DNA of 64,000 nt from Nymphaea colorata (Eukaryota; Streptophyta; Magnoliopsida; Nymphaeales; Nymphaeaceae): assembly GCF_008831285.2 (NCBI RefSeq), contig NC_045139.1:20690412-20754411 (forward strand), given 5' to 3'. The position numbers and the translations under genes are program-made. The notes below the pieces were generated by a model. That model made no database searches. It was not told the origin of the DNA and was given only the letters and a program-made list of their open reading frames with translations. Positions 8,827-18,798 of the stretch are shown here, one piece after another. Position 1 is the stretch's first letter. Each line of letters starts with the position of its first letter.

Positions 8827-10254
8827 CTAGCTCAGAGGAGTGAATTTCCGGTCGTAGCTCCATCCTGGGTGTTTGTTTTTCCTTTCATCGTCGCCTTTGA
8901 GAAACTGCGTGTTCTTCTTGAAACTGACGTCCTTGTCATGCTTGTAGTTATTGCCATGGTCCTTTCTAATGCCAGCATTGGCTATGAAGTGTGCGGGCAA
9001 CTGTGTCCTTCCTCCTTTCTTTCCATCTTCTTTGTACTTAGGAGCAATAATTTCATCAAAATCTCCTTCCTCAATTCCTTCTTCTATCGAGTTTGGTTGT
9101 TCAATCAACTCAGCAAAGGTTTTGATCGGGGCATTGCGGATGAGACTTTTCAAGGGTTGGGCAAGATTTTTCCTAATGAGTGACAAGACTTGTGTCTCAG
9201 AAATGGGCTCCTTCATCTTATTGCATTGCATTATCCATTTTTGGATGAATTCTCGAACCTTTTCTCCTTGTTTCTGACAAAGACTGCAAATGGTACTAAG
9301 GGTTGGAGCCATGGGAGCATTTTGTTCGAATCTTTCAACAAACATGTTAATCAACTTGTCAAACTCCTTCAGCTCGATTGGATTGATATTTTCTTTATAC
9401 CATTGTACGGCAATGCCTTCAAGACTTCTTAGAAAATATCGGAACAAAGCTCTGTTATTTGTCCGAATTTTGTAGCAATCATTGAAAAAAGTTGAAAGAT
9501 GAACGTGTGGACAAGTGGTTCCATCATATCTGATGAATTCTCTGGGCAAGCCTTTCACGTCTTCGTCTCCTTCCATGCCAAGGTAGTAGTCCTCACATGA
9601 GTATGAACGTTTCCCCTTCCCCCTAAGCTCAAGATTGTTCATTCTTTTCTCTATTTCGTAGAATCTGCGCTTAGTCGGACTTTCATCATCACTTGATTCG
9701 ACCAATTCTGGCTTGATCTTTTTCTTTTTGCCCTTGATCTCCTTTACTTTTCCTTCAGAACTCTCACTGTCTGAGCTGCTGCTAGTGATGTATTTTTTTG
9801 TCTTTTTTACTTTCTTGGTAGGTTTTCTCTTCCTTTTGGGCTTCTCTTCCGAACTTTCAGTGGTGATAGGACTGGGTGAGCTGTTTTCTATCATAACATC
9901 TTTTCCCTTTTTATTTTTCTTTGTTGTCTTTTTCTTTTTGAGAGAAAACAGTTCGGGTCTTTCTTCCTTACTAGTTGTCGAATCTGAACCCAAATGGTCT
10001 TCATCCTGATTTTCAACAAAAGACTTGTTTTTCTTCTTTCTTTTTTGCTTGGCAGTCTTTTCATTGTCCGGCTCTGGAGTAACCATCAAGGCCTTTTGCT
10101 CTTCTTGCTCTTTCATGAATCGCTCCATGAACAAACGGAATATATAGTAAGCTTCTGGCTCGATTGCTGGGAGGCCAAGTGTTTCTGGACGGAGTTCAGA
10201 GGATGAAGTCTCGTTTTGAGGAGTCTGCTTAGCTTGCGATCTAGTTTCAACCAT
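8827..10254 (-). CDS. Gag, N-terminal and capsid part
   Basis: The start is the ATG at 10254 (context AACAAGATGG); the open frame extends upstream to a TTG at 10269. The N-terminal third is very rich in Lys, Ser and Glu. The capsid-like retrotransposon gag domain follows at about residues 235-410: a helical block with LSTFFNDCYKIRTNN, RYFLRSLEGIAVQWY, a run around LINMFVERFE and REFIQKWIMQCNKM. Length before the zinc knuckle is normal for Tat gag. The frame ends at TAG (8829-8827), yet the next codons in phase read SREKILEYLLAKGTIVLP and lead into the zinc-knuckle frame. The stop is probably a point lesion inside gag; readthrough is the alternative. Gag forms the cytoplasmic virus-like particle. 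Confidence 0.88.
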   Translation of the reverse strand: MVETRSQAKQTPQNETSSSELRPETLGLPAIEPEAYYIFRLFMERFMKEQEEQKALMVTPEPDNEKTAKQKRKKKNKSFVENQDEDHLGSDSTTSKEERPELFSLKKKKTTKKNKKGKDVMIENSSPSPITTESSEEKPKRKRKPTKKVKKTKKYITSSSSDSESSEGKVKEIKGKKKKIKPELVESSDDESPTKRRFYEIEKRMNNLELRGKGKRSYSCEDYYLGMEGDEDVKGLPREFIRYDGTTCPHVHLSTFFNDCYKIRTNNRALFRYFLRSLEGIAVQWYKENINPIELKEFDKLINMFVERFEQNAPMAPTLSTICSLCQKQGEKVREFIQKWIMQCNKMKEPISETQVLSLIRKNLAQPLKSLIRNAPIKTFAELIEQPNSIEEGIEEGDFDEIIAPKYKEDGKKGGRTQLPAHFIANAGIRKDHGNNYKHDKDVSFKKNTQFLKGDDERKNKHPGWSYDRKFTPLS

Positions 10255-10426
10255 CTTGTTGGCTTTCAAGTATTCACCTTATGACATAAGAAAATAGAGT
10301 TATTGGACGGAAATGATGATAAAATGAAGGTTCATATTGCATTACAAGTTTTTAAAAGTTACATCCAAAGATACTAATAAAGATGACAACGACAGAAGGA
10401 ATACAAAGTTGACAACATAAAACTTT

Positions 10427-10981
10427 TTAGGGAAGGATGGATGGTGGTCGGTTGGCATCCCACCACTCAGCATATTCTTTCTTCACCACTGGGCCTATGA
10501 ACCAAGTGTATGATATTTGTGTCTTCCATTCTTGTCGAGCTACTGCAAACAATGCTGTCCATTGAGGAGAACTAAGGTAAAATTCAGGAATAGCTCCAAT
10601 TGGTGCATGCACAAAGACCATCTTCTGCCTTTGAGAGAACTGTCTCATACATCTATCAGCACAATAATCAACTATGAAGTAAGGGCCCAAGAGTGTGGTA
10701 CGCCCATGATGATGGTGAGTGTATCGGGGTAGGCTCTGCCGACGATCACAATAATCCCAAATGATCTCTCCTTCATTCAATTGCTCGATCAAACGACGGT
10801 ATTGCTCCAAGGTTGTCAATGATCCATCAGTGTTTCTGAATAGACTGGCTTGGGGTCCCGCATGCTTGAGGAACCACAATTGTAAAGCATATGTGCATCC
10901 TTCTATGAAGTCGATATCTTCAATGGTAAAGCAGGTGAGTCCTCGGTAAAGGAAGGCTAAGGCTGTCATTGCTACTAACAA
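10427..10981 (-). pseudogene. Plant mobile domain ORF, C-terminal part (other frame)
   Basis: A 184-residue frame that continues the PMD protein begun at 11832 but in another phase, overlapping its end by a few bases. It opens with LVAMTALAFLYRGL and contains ALQLWFLKHAG, RYTHHHHGRTTLLGPYF and WTALFAVARQEWKTQISYTWF. These match the usual second half of PMD proteins, in which a helical block with a YALQLWFLEH-type motif follows the first half. A small indel near 10975-10985 explains the phase change. The frame ends 172 bp before the gag ATG. Biochemical function of PMDs is poorly known; host members (MAIN/MAIL) act in silencing and genome stability. Confidence 0.75.
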
Positions 10982-11832
10982 GTGTCGGGTCCCTCTATGC
11001 CCCCATACTCGAAAAAGTTGGGCAATACGGACATCAAAAGGTCACTTCCATTGGTAAAAAGGGTCACTCCTACTGTGCAGAGCATCATACAATGTTTAAT
11101 TCTCCCTATGGCTTTTCGAGGTAGGGTAGAAGGTTCAACATAGGTTCCAAATTCTTCATACAAATTTTTCATGTTGATGCTTTGATTTTTATGGTTTTCT
11201 ACTAAAGGCCAAGTTTTCCGTCCAGTAAAGTGAGCAATGAGGTCATTTGCATTGACCTTGGTTGGGTTCATAAGGAATTGTTTTTCCAATAGATCATTTG
11301 GGTCACAAGTTGGGGTAGGGAGGTCTAGTATTTCGACAAATTCATCTAGTAATATTGTCATTTCTCCCCATGGAAACCAAAAAGAGGAGGTCCTTGGGTT
11401 CCAACGCTCGGCGATTGCATGTACCAAATTTCCATTAACTGACTGCATTCCTCCAGCTGCCACTGTCTCTAGCCCACATTCTTCAAAGTAAGAAGGAAAC
11501 ATCCGAGAGAAGGTGGGATGCCAAGTCCGATACCATTCGGGAGCCAAAGGTTGAGACTCAAGAGAAATGTAGGTGGACCGTTCGGGACCTTCCCCAAAGA
11601 GGATGTGATCACAAACATTGACTAGGTTGACAAAGACAATATGAGGTAGATGTGTTGAATGAGGTTGCAAATCATCACATAAGGTTTCACGCACATCAAC
11701 ATCTATCATGAAATAATTTTTTTTTTTTTTAGAAAATTGGGTATAGGAACCTAATTGAGATAATTTTGTGTCACAATAATCCGATATCAAGTTATGCTTA
11801 TATACCTTAGCCAAATGGCTTAGTACGAGCAT
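10975..11832 (-). CDS. Plant mobile domain (PMD) ORF upstream of gag, N-terminal part
   Basis: The open frame begins at 11850 just after a stop; the first ATG is at 11832 and gives 285 residues. The PMD signature is ERWNPRTSSFWFPWGEMT (about residues 142-159), followed by ILLDEFVEILDLPT, the standard diagnostic region of plant mobile domains. Further on are the LPRKAIGRIKHC and DLLMSVLPNFFEYGG segments. PMDs are known from MAIN/MAIL host proteins, from Mutator-like transposons and from some Ty3/gypsy elements. Here the gene is in sense orientation between the 5' LTR and gag, the place where Tat/Ogre elements carry an extra ORF1. The frame ends in overlap with 10427-10981. Role in the element is unknown. 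Confidence 0.85.
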   Translation of the reverse strand: MLVLSHLAKVYKHNLISDYCDTKLSQLGSYTQFSKKKKNYFMIDVDVRETLCDDLQPHSTHLPHIVFVNLVNVCDHILFGEGPERSTYISLESQPLAPEWYRTWHPTFSRMFPSYFEECGLETVAAGGMQSVNGNLVHAIAERWNPRTSSFWFPWGEMTILLDEFVEILDLPTPTCDPNDLLEKQFLMNPTKVNANDLIAHFTGRKTWPLVENHKNQSINMKNLYEEFGTYVEPSTLPRKAIGRIKHCMMLCTVGVTLFTNGSDLLMSVLPNFFEYGGIEGPDTC

Positions 11833-12351
11833 AGATTCTTCCTTAGGCAACTAAGGGTAGAGTTCATCAACTTATTCTTGATCACTCGTCGATATACCAT
11901 AAATTACCACTCATGGTACTAACGATGGGGCGTTCCCGCCCAAGGTGTGGTCTAGTTGTAAGGCTTAGTCTTGTGCTACCGCCAAAGACCAAGCCCGGCA
12001 ACATGATGACGGGGACAAATAGGTATGAGGAATTTTGAAATATGAGAAATCATATAAATTGAGTTGTCTCTAATGCAATGTTGCCTAAGTTTGACGATTA
12101 AAATAGAAGAGCAAACATGGCTTTCAAACAACTTCTAAATTGAGAAGGGTGGTATGTGATCATAAATATGTGTGAACATGATTGATCCTTCTCAATTAGT
12201 CCTATGTGCAAGAAAACATTCACAATCATCAAACAATGCAATGAAATGCCAATGGGGTCGAGGCCAAAATAGGGGACATGCTTTATCATTGGCAATACAT
12301 GAGATGTTCAAATTAGTGAAAATGCATCAATAATCATAGCCAAACGATGAC
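11833..12351 (-). other. Leader between PBS and PMD ORF, with two hairpins
   Basis: There is no convincing protein. One 65-codon frame (12098-12295, minus) has no domain and no good start context. Two strong inverted repeats lie at 11928-11941 (GGGCG, 4-base loop, CGCCC) and 11962-11995 (an 11-bp stem GGCTTAGTCTT against AAGACCAAGCC with one mismatch on the plus strand, a G-U pair in minus-sense RNA). Such a leader could hold dimerisation, packaging or translation-control signals; that is inference. Confidence 0.6.
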
Positions 12352-12371
12352 GGGTCCCATCACGGTTGCCA
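12352..12371 (-). other. Primer-binding-site candidate
   Basis: On the minus strand TGGCAACCGTGATGGGACCC starts two bases after the 5' LTR. A TGG at this position is what pairing with a tRNA 3' CCA end requires. I cannot assign the tRNA confidently; it resembles tRNA-Arg primers only in part (TGGC-ACC and TGGGA). Confidence 0.45.
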
Positions 12372-14045
12372 TCTGTTTGCATCCCAAAATTTTCATTGGT
12401 TTTGGAGTGCTCCAGAAAAATAAGGTTTTTGTTTTGAAAGAGGAAAGAAAGGGACTCGCCCGTCGGTACGAGGATCGACCGTTCCCGGTGCCTTTACCGG
12501 GGGTAATCAACCCAAGGACTATGTTTATCATTGATGCATTTCGTTTTAACTTAAACATCTTTTTGATTCTATATGCGGTGTAGAAAATATTGAAAGTTTG
12601 GAGTTTCAAACTTTTGAAAGGGTTCTTGAAGAATTGCTTGAAAATGTGAAATGTTTTGAGGAAAAAGTGAAACTAGTAAATATCATTTGAAAAACTTGTG
12701 AAAACATTTTGAAATCACTTTAGTGTTCTCTTAAGACTTTAAGTAGGTTTGAGATTTTGCTCTAATTCGGTTACCACCTAGCTAGAGCTCCATCCCTTCT
12801 TGCTTAAGTTCCTTTGGAGAGGTGCTTGTGATCATAAATGAAATAAAGTGGGTGAGAATGCATAGATGCATTTACCCTATATGATTGAAAAAAATGTAAA
12901 ACATTCCTACCACAACATTCATCTAATGTCATTCCTACCACAACATACATCTAAGATTTCGTTATTATAATTATTGTATATAAGAAGGAAAAGTTTTTGA
13001 AAAGGGATAGAGATTGTAGACCATCAAGCATGATTCCAATATTGGGTCATTACTTGGTTTGTGGTCTTATTGAAGTTGGTAAATAGAAAGTTCATGAGGT
13101 GATAATGTTAAAAAGAATACAAGAGATAAAACACTCTTATGAAAGGAAAGAGAGATATAAAGAAAGACATGCATACATGTGTACATACCATCACATATAC
13201 ACATATATGAAAGTTTAAGAGAAAAAGATGTATTGATTCGAAGATAAATAGAGATTTTAGAGGAAAAGAAAAATATCATACGCATATATGGGTATGAGAA
13301 ATGTTATAAGAGAAGATATTTGTCTTGAAAAGAGGAATAAATATTTGAAAGAGAGGAGATGGAGCACATGTACATACGTATTCATGCACATATGAAAATT
13401 TATAAAATAGAAAGTGAAAGCATAGAGAAAGAAATATGGGGGTCATCATGTTGGCATAAATGTATATAACATGTGTATACATCCATACCTTCACAAGATT
13501 AGAAAAATCAAGGAACAACTTAAAATTACCAACTTCAAATTTAATGTGGGCCGGAGGGGAGTTTGGACTCATGCAAGAGTCTAAGCTAAGTCTTTAAGGC
13601 CATGTTAGAAGGTTCTTTTTGAAACTGTTTTAGAAAATATGATTTTTATAAGCATAGAATGTTATTATTTGGTTTGTTGTAAGAGATATATTTCTTCCAC
13701 CGTTGGGTATGGAAGAAAACAAGCAACATAACGAGGCACTCGTTAGGGTTCCTAATGTGATGATTAAGAAGGAAACTAGTGCAAAATGATATGGAAATGC
13801 ATATTAACATGTACATTTTCGTGAGGGTTTATCCCGGGTTGGACAAGTCCCAACCTCAAAGATTAATATGAAAATAAAGAGTCCCCAAACCACACTCTCA
13901 TTCCCGACATGCATTCACATGTAAGTAAAGAACCAAGCAACTATGCATGCATAATGTATAGATAACTTTCAAGGAAGGAAAGAAAGAAAGAGGATGATGA
14001 AAAAAAGCAAAGTTCAATTAGGAGGGAAGACATGATGTAACTATG

Positions 14046-14651
14046 AATTGATATACCACCTCATCTTCTCATGTTCCCGGTGCACTTGAGTATAGCCTCT
14101 TGACTCTAAAATAGAGATTGAGAGCTATCTCTTTTGGCCATGGAGAAAAGAGGAAGAGAGGAAAATAAGAGGAAACAAAAGAACAATAAGAATGTATTCA
14201 TGAAAAGAAAGAACATGATTAAAATGAAAGATCATCTCATCTTTCCATGCTCCCGGTGCACTTTGATTATAGCCTCTTGTCTCTAAAAAGAGATTGAGAG
14301 CTACCTTCTTTAGCCGTGGGGAGATGAAGATGAGGAGAAAATGTAGAAAGAGAAACAATAACGAAGAAATGAAATAACAAGAATAAGACTATATTTTAGA
14401 AATGAAATAACAATAACAACAAAAATATATTCATTAAGGAAAAGAATAACAACAACAAGAATATATATTGAAGAGAAGAAAGAGCAAGAAGATATTGATA
14501 AAGAGAAAGAACAAGAACAACAAGAATACTTGAAAGAGCATGATTTAATCATAAAATAAAATATCATCTCATCTTCTCATGCTCCCGGTGCATTTGAGCA
14601 TAGCCTCTTGTCTCTAAAAAGAGGTTGAGTGCTATCTCCTTTGGCCATGGA
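14046..14651 (-). repeat. Three about 95-bp foldback units in the LTR (5' LTR)
   Basis: This is the homologous triplet in the promoter LTR, with the same spacing and inverted-repeat arms as at 1697-2302. Confidence 0.75.
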
Positions 14652-14993
14652 GAGATGAAGATGTGAAGAGAAAATGAAAACAACAATAAGACTATATTTA
14701 AGAAAAAGAAATAACATAATAATAAGAATATTAATGAAAAGAAAGAAGAGAGAAATGAGAGGGATGAAGATTACATACCTCTAATGGGAAATGACCTAAG
14801 AAAGATGAACACCTTCACTTGAAGATCCCCTTTTGAATGAAGCTCCAAGAGTGCTTGCTCTAAGTTGGAGAAGGAAATGGAAAGAGGGAGAGGGAGAGAG
14901 AGAGAGCTCAAGAGAAACTCTAAGTCTTCAAGTGAGAATACACTAGAGTTTCTCCCAAGGACCAATCTTGCCTAAGAGGGAGGATATGGGGGG

Positions 14994-15002
14994 TATTTAT
15001 AG
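14994..15002 (-). promoter_or_regulatory. TATA box of the 5' LTR promoter (candidate)
   Basis: On the minus strand this reads CTATAAATA inside a C-rich context, a good match to plant TATA boxes. The same box is at 2635-2643 in the other LTR. It lies about 680 bp into the LTR in element orientation, just after the 70-bp tandem array, as expected for a U3 with upstream repeats. No experimental start site is implied. Confidence 0.6.
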
Positions 15003-15049
15003 AGGATTTTGGAGCCAACACCCAAAATTTGAATTTTTTGACCTAAAAA

Positions 15050-15460
15050 GACTAAAATCACCCTCCAAAGGGAGATTTTTTTGGCCAAAAGGAAGGGCAA
15101 ATCGGTCTTGTCCACCAAAAAAAGACTAAAATTACCCTCTAAAAGGATGTTTTTTGGTCAAAAGGAGGGGTAAATTGGTCTTGTTTACCAAAAATACTAA
15201 AATCACCCTCTAAAAGGAGGTTTTTTTTGTCAAAAGGAGGGGCAAATCGGTCTTGTTTGAAAAAAACTAAAATCACCCTCTAAAAGGAGGTTTTTTTATC
15301 AAAAGGAGGGGCAAATCGATCTTGTTTAAAAAAGACTAAAATCACCCTCTAAAAAGATGTTTTTTTATCAAAAGGAGGGGCAAATCGGTCTTGTTTAAAA
15401 AAGACTAAAATCACCCTCTAAAAGGAGGTTTTTGGTGAAAAGAAAGGGCAAATTAGTCTT
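15050..15460 (-). repeat. About 70-bp tandem array in U3, six units (5' LTR)
   Basis: This is the homologous array in the promoter LTR, with the same six units and a handful of point differences, mostly in T-run length and single bases. Unit number is equal in both LTRs, so the array has not expanded or shrunk since insertion. Confidence 0.85.
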
Positions 15461-15683
15461 AAATGATTGATTTGGATCTGAACTTGGGTTTTGGATCTAA
15501 AATTAGTATTTTGGATTTAATTTGGATCTGAAAGTTCTATTTTGGATTTAATTTGGATCTGAGAGTAGTATTTTGGATTTAATTTGGATCTAAAAGTTGT
15601 ATTTTGAAAATATCGTGCCTAAATTTGAATTTCGCACTTGGATAAAACATCATAGTCTTTTAGAAAAATTTGGGGTGATCACA

Positions 15684-15688
15684 GGAGT
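15684..15688. repeat. Target site duplication GGAGT (right)
   Basis: This is an exact copy of 20-24, directly after the terminal CA of the right LTR on the plus strand. It fixes both element borders to the base. Confidence 0.93.
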
Positions 15689-16520
15689 CTATAAGGAGAC
15701 GATGCATAATAGTACATGAGAACATTCACCCAACGCACATGAGAGATTTTGACAAGGTGATCAACTCATTTATTGAAAACATGAGTCCAAGTTGGTGGAC
15801 CCCATGTAGACTCATGAACTTGTATAAAGAACCAGGAAAACTGGCACAAGAATGCAATCAGAGGTGGTGTTCTATGAGTAGCAAGTTATGAACCACCCCC
15901 ATGCATGAGGAACATGCACTTATGAGGACACTTGGGGTCCTTCAAAAAAATGTTAGAAATCATTTCATACAATATGACTATGATCATTTCTATGACCTGA
16001 CCAAGAAGACTGAAAAGATAGGGACGACCATGCAGAACAAATATCTCAATCCTGAGACTGGAACAAGCAGCAATAAGGAAGACGTGAATAAGAAGCCAAT
16101 CAAGTCCTAGGTGCACACACTATTTGAGGCCAAAACCTATGTTGTTCAGAATAATGCTCAAAGTTAGCCACCACAAACAGACAAGAGCAAGAACAATGAG
16201 GGAAACATGCAATCTAAGCCATTTTGTTCAAGAGTGACAGCAAGAAACATTTTGGGTTGTATGAACGATAGAAAGTTCAGCCCACTTGAGTATAAGAAGG
16301 AAGAAATTTTTTATTATCTCTTTGTCGAGAGCCTTTGCAAATTCCCTAAAGTGGCTGGACCTTCAGAGAAGAGGGGAAAATGAGGAAGCAATTTTGTAAA
16401 TTTCATTGGGCTCCTGACCATAGTATTAATGACTATATTACTCTCAAGCACAAAGTACAATATTGCATTGATAAGGGACTTCTGGCGAAGGCAGCAATAC
16501 CTGATGAAAATATTGGGTCC
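15689..16520 (+). pseudogene. Gag relic of an older Tat-like Ty3/gypsy element (insertion target)
   Basis: The decayed frame includes DFDKVINSFIENMSPSWW and LYKEPGKLAQECNQRW, then after a stop TPMHEEHALMRTLGVLQ and FYDLTKKTEKIGTTMQNK, which follow the usual order of Tat gag helices. The zinc-knuckle region at about 16383-16500 reads CKFHWAPDHSINDYITLK and KVQYCIDKGLL, the gag knuckle with its last Cys changed to Tyr. When the 15.7 kb insertion and one duplication are removed, bases 3-24 continue in the same phase into this relic without a stop. The orientation is opposite to the inserted element. No LTR of this older element is recognisable in the window. Confidence 0.8.
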
Positions 16521-16925
16521 TAAGTTCAACTTATTATTTCTCTGTTTATATTCATTCCCATGCAATATATGGACATTTGGGTTCCCCGTCTTCAATGTAT
16601 TAAGCAACAAAAGTTGATTTTCTTTTAAACAAGTGGGTCTATCTCTTTTATGTCCAAGCATCTTTGTATTCTCTCATGAAATATATTGCTCAATGGCCAA
16701 ACATATCTTATGATGTCAGCATTCCCATTGTCACCCTTACGCTAGAGCATCTTTTTCTTTAGATTGAGCTAAACAACCACAACATTGTTAAGAGATTTTT
16801 TAAACATTTGTTTTCAAAATCTTCCAAGGAAAGCGATGACATCAAGCTGCATCAAAAACTTCATGAAATTAACAAGTTTTGAACCTTCAAGTAAATATTT
16901 CAAAAGGTTTTGAACATACAAATTT
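16521..16925. other. AT-rich stretch, probably decayed pol of the same relic
   Basis: It follows the gag relic directly. Short frames exist but I recognise no protease or RT motif. Confidence 0.35.
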
Positions 16926-16929
16926 TGCA

Positions 16930-17310
16930 ATAATACTTCACAAACACAAGAATTCACTTGCACTCAAGCACTCATAGGAATCACAAGCATCTATAAACAT
17001 GCAAACATCCACAACCATAATACCACTCGTACTATGGTAGAAGATCCACAAGCATACAAGCACTCATACTACGGTACAAGTTCTACATGCATACAAGCAA
17101 TTGTACTATGATACAAGATTCACAAGCGTACAAGTATTTATACTATGGTATGAGGTCCACAATAATTCAACCATTCATACTTTTGAACGAGATCCACAAG
17201 CATATAAACTCTTGTGTTTTGGTACAAGATTTACGAGCAGATAGGTACTCACATTTTGATATGAGATGTTTTGTGCATCGGTGCACACAAGCACATAAGC
17301 ATCTATAAGC
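16930..17310 (+). repeat. Degenerate minisatellite with ACAAGCATACAAGCACTCAT-type units
   Basis: Units of about 45-50 bp contain TCCACAAGCATACAAG, then CACTCATACTA(T/C)GGTACAAG, with many substitutions. At least six recognisable copies occur between 16970 and 17260, and related CATATAAGCA-like words continue to about 17330. The reverse-strand frame 17167-17652 across it is a by-product of the repeat and has no domain. Confidence 0.7.
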
Positions 17311-17329
17311 ATATAGGCACATGTGCACC

Positions 17330-18115
17330 AATGCATAAATTCTACAAGCTTTTTCAAAGATAAAACTTTTTATAAACATACAAACATCTAAGAATTTACA
17401 AGCACAAAGCTTTTTAAAATTACAAGTAAACAAACATTCATGAGTTTTTACAAGCATAGAAGTACATGAATGCCTATACAAGAATTTCACAAGTCTTTTC
17501 AAATATGCAAGTATACATGTTCCAAAGACACAAGAGATTTCACAAGTTTTTGCTTGATGAAAAGGAATTTCAAATTTTATATCCAAGAAAAGCATATCAA
17601 GGTCTTTTTTGTATTTTTGAGGGGAAGAAATATTCTTATATATGATAAACAAGTGATCAAGAAGAAGATTTTGACAGGATTATGGCATGAGCTATGATAA
17701 ATAATTTGATGAAATTAAGGAAGTCAAGCTTTAGAAAATGTCACCAACTTTGATGACCAAATGAACACAAAAACCTAATGGAACTTGTGCAGAAACAATG
17801 ATCCAAACTATCTCCAAGTAAACAAGCATGACAATGAAACATGAGTATTGAGATATGGGCTCGAGAGAAGAATAGTTGTTCATCTGAATCAATACTCAAG
17901 AGTACTAGGTAGGCATAAAGCTTAATTTATGTCTATTCTACAAAATTATGTAACCTATAAACTATTGTCTCGTTATGTCGTATTGAAGCCTTATGGACTC
18001 AAGTTAGTACACCCGATGGGCATTCTACACTAGTACCCTAAGCCTAATTAGTCTAGAAGTTCCCAGTCCAAACCTCAATACAAGGATTTACTAGAAAGCC
18101 CTATAGACATGACAT
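17330..18115. other. No recognisable feature
   Basis: AT-rich sequence with ACAAG words fading out from the minisatellite. I see no coding, RNA or terminal-repeat signal. Confidence 0.5.
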
Positions 18116-18798
18116 TGTCCCAAGGGCGGAGCTACGTGTGGGCTCCATGGGGTGTATACTCTATAGAACCCATGCATCAAAAATTGTATTTCGTTTGGAC
18201 CGGGTTTAATCTCATGGTGCAGCCTCACAAGACCCAGGTCTACTACCCCACGACCCACCACTGCACCGCATGTCAACTTTCTTCCTCTTAGATTTTTCAA
18301 AACAAAAGCAGGGTGACAATGAACAAGCATGAGGCGTGAATGTTGAAAAAATAGAAAAGCTGGAAAAGGTTGAAAGTTAAAACCCTCACCTCTTAGCTGG
18401 CTCTTTGCTGCTGGCTTGGTCGGTCCTCTGGCCACCGGCTTGGTCAATCCTCTGGCCACCAGTGTTGTTCCAGTCACCTGTCGCTGGCCGGTGGACGACC
18501 ACCTCCTCATCTGTAAAAGCATTAACAACACACATAGTTGAGCATCTGCCCTTTGTCTCTCACTGTTTCATGATTTTGCTTCCCTCTTTTTCTTTGGCTC
18601 GATGGTCATTCCATGATGCCTCTCTCTCTCACTCTTTGCTTTTTGCCTTTCTCCCTCCCTCAGGCCAGTGGCCAGTGGGTGATCTTAAAGAGTACAAGTG
18701 AGCTGCATGGAACTATTGTGGAGTGTGGATAACTAACCAGAGGGGCAAGGGTCGTGAGGCGGTGCCGACTACTGTGGTGAGTTTCTTAACTTTCTTTG

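Larger units (their letters stand above)
25..15683 (-). mobile_element. Nearly complete Ty3/gypsy LTR retrotransposon, Tat-like, carrying a plant mobile domain ORF
   Basis: The element is 15,659 bp long and reads on the minus strand. Two near-identical LTRs bound it, starting TG and ending CA in element orientation, and a perfect 5-bp duplication GGAGT flanks it at 20-24 and 15684-15688. Internal order on the minus strand is PBS candidate, leader, PMD ORF, gag, zinc knuckle/protease/G-patch, RT-RNase H, archaeal-type RNase H-integrase, hairpin array, 3' LTR. Assignment to the Tat lineage rests on the second RNase H between RT and integrase, the long LTRs, an extra ORF before gag and no visible chromodomain; these are known traits of Tat/Ogre elements. 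By eye the two LTRs differ at roughly 40 positions over 3.3 kb plus a few indels, so the insertion is fairly young. Three coding lesions (two stops, one frameshift) suggest this copy is not autonomous. Confidence 0.95.
12374..15683 (-). repeat. 5' LTR of the Tat-like element
   Basis: This 3,310-bp copy is the promoter-bearing LTR, because the coding frames lie downstream of it on the minus strand. It carries the same internal structures as the other copy: foldbacks at about 14046-14651, TATA at 14994-15002 and the 70-bp array at about 15050-15460. If transcription starts about 30 bases after the TATA box, U3 is about 0.7 kb and R plus U5 about 2.6 kb, an unusually long transcribed LTR part. 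Confidence 0.95.

Noticed and set aside
9713-10009. 98-codon plus-strand frame rich in Phe and Leu
   Set aside because: It is the antisense of the Lys/Ser/Glu-rich gag N-terminus; composition alone keeps it open.
16930-17310. CRISPR-like array
   Set aside because: Units are degenerate, vary in length and have no unique spacers; this is plant nuclear DNA.
17167-17652. 161-codon Cys-rich minus-strand frame
   Set aside because: It arises from the minisatellite ACAAGCAT words, which read as Cys/Leu codons on the other strand; no start context or domain.
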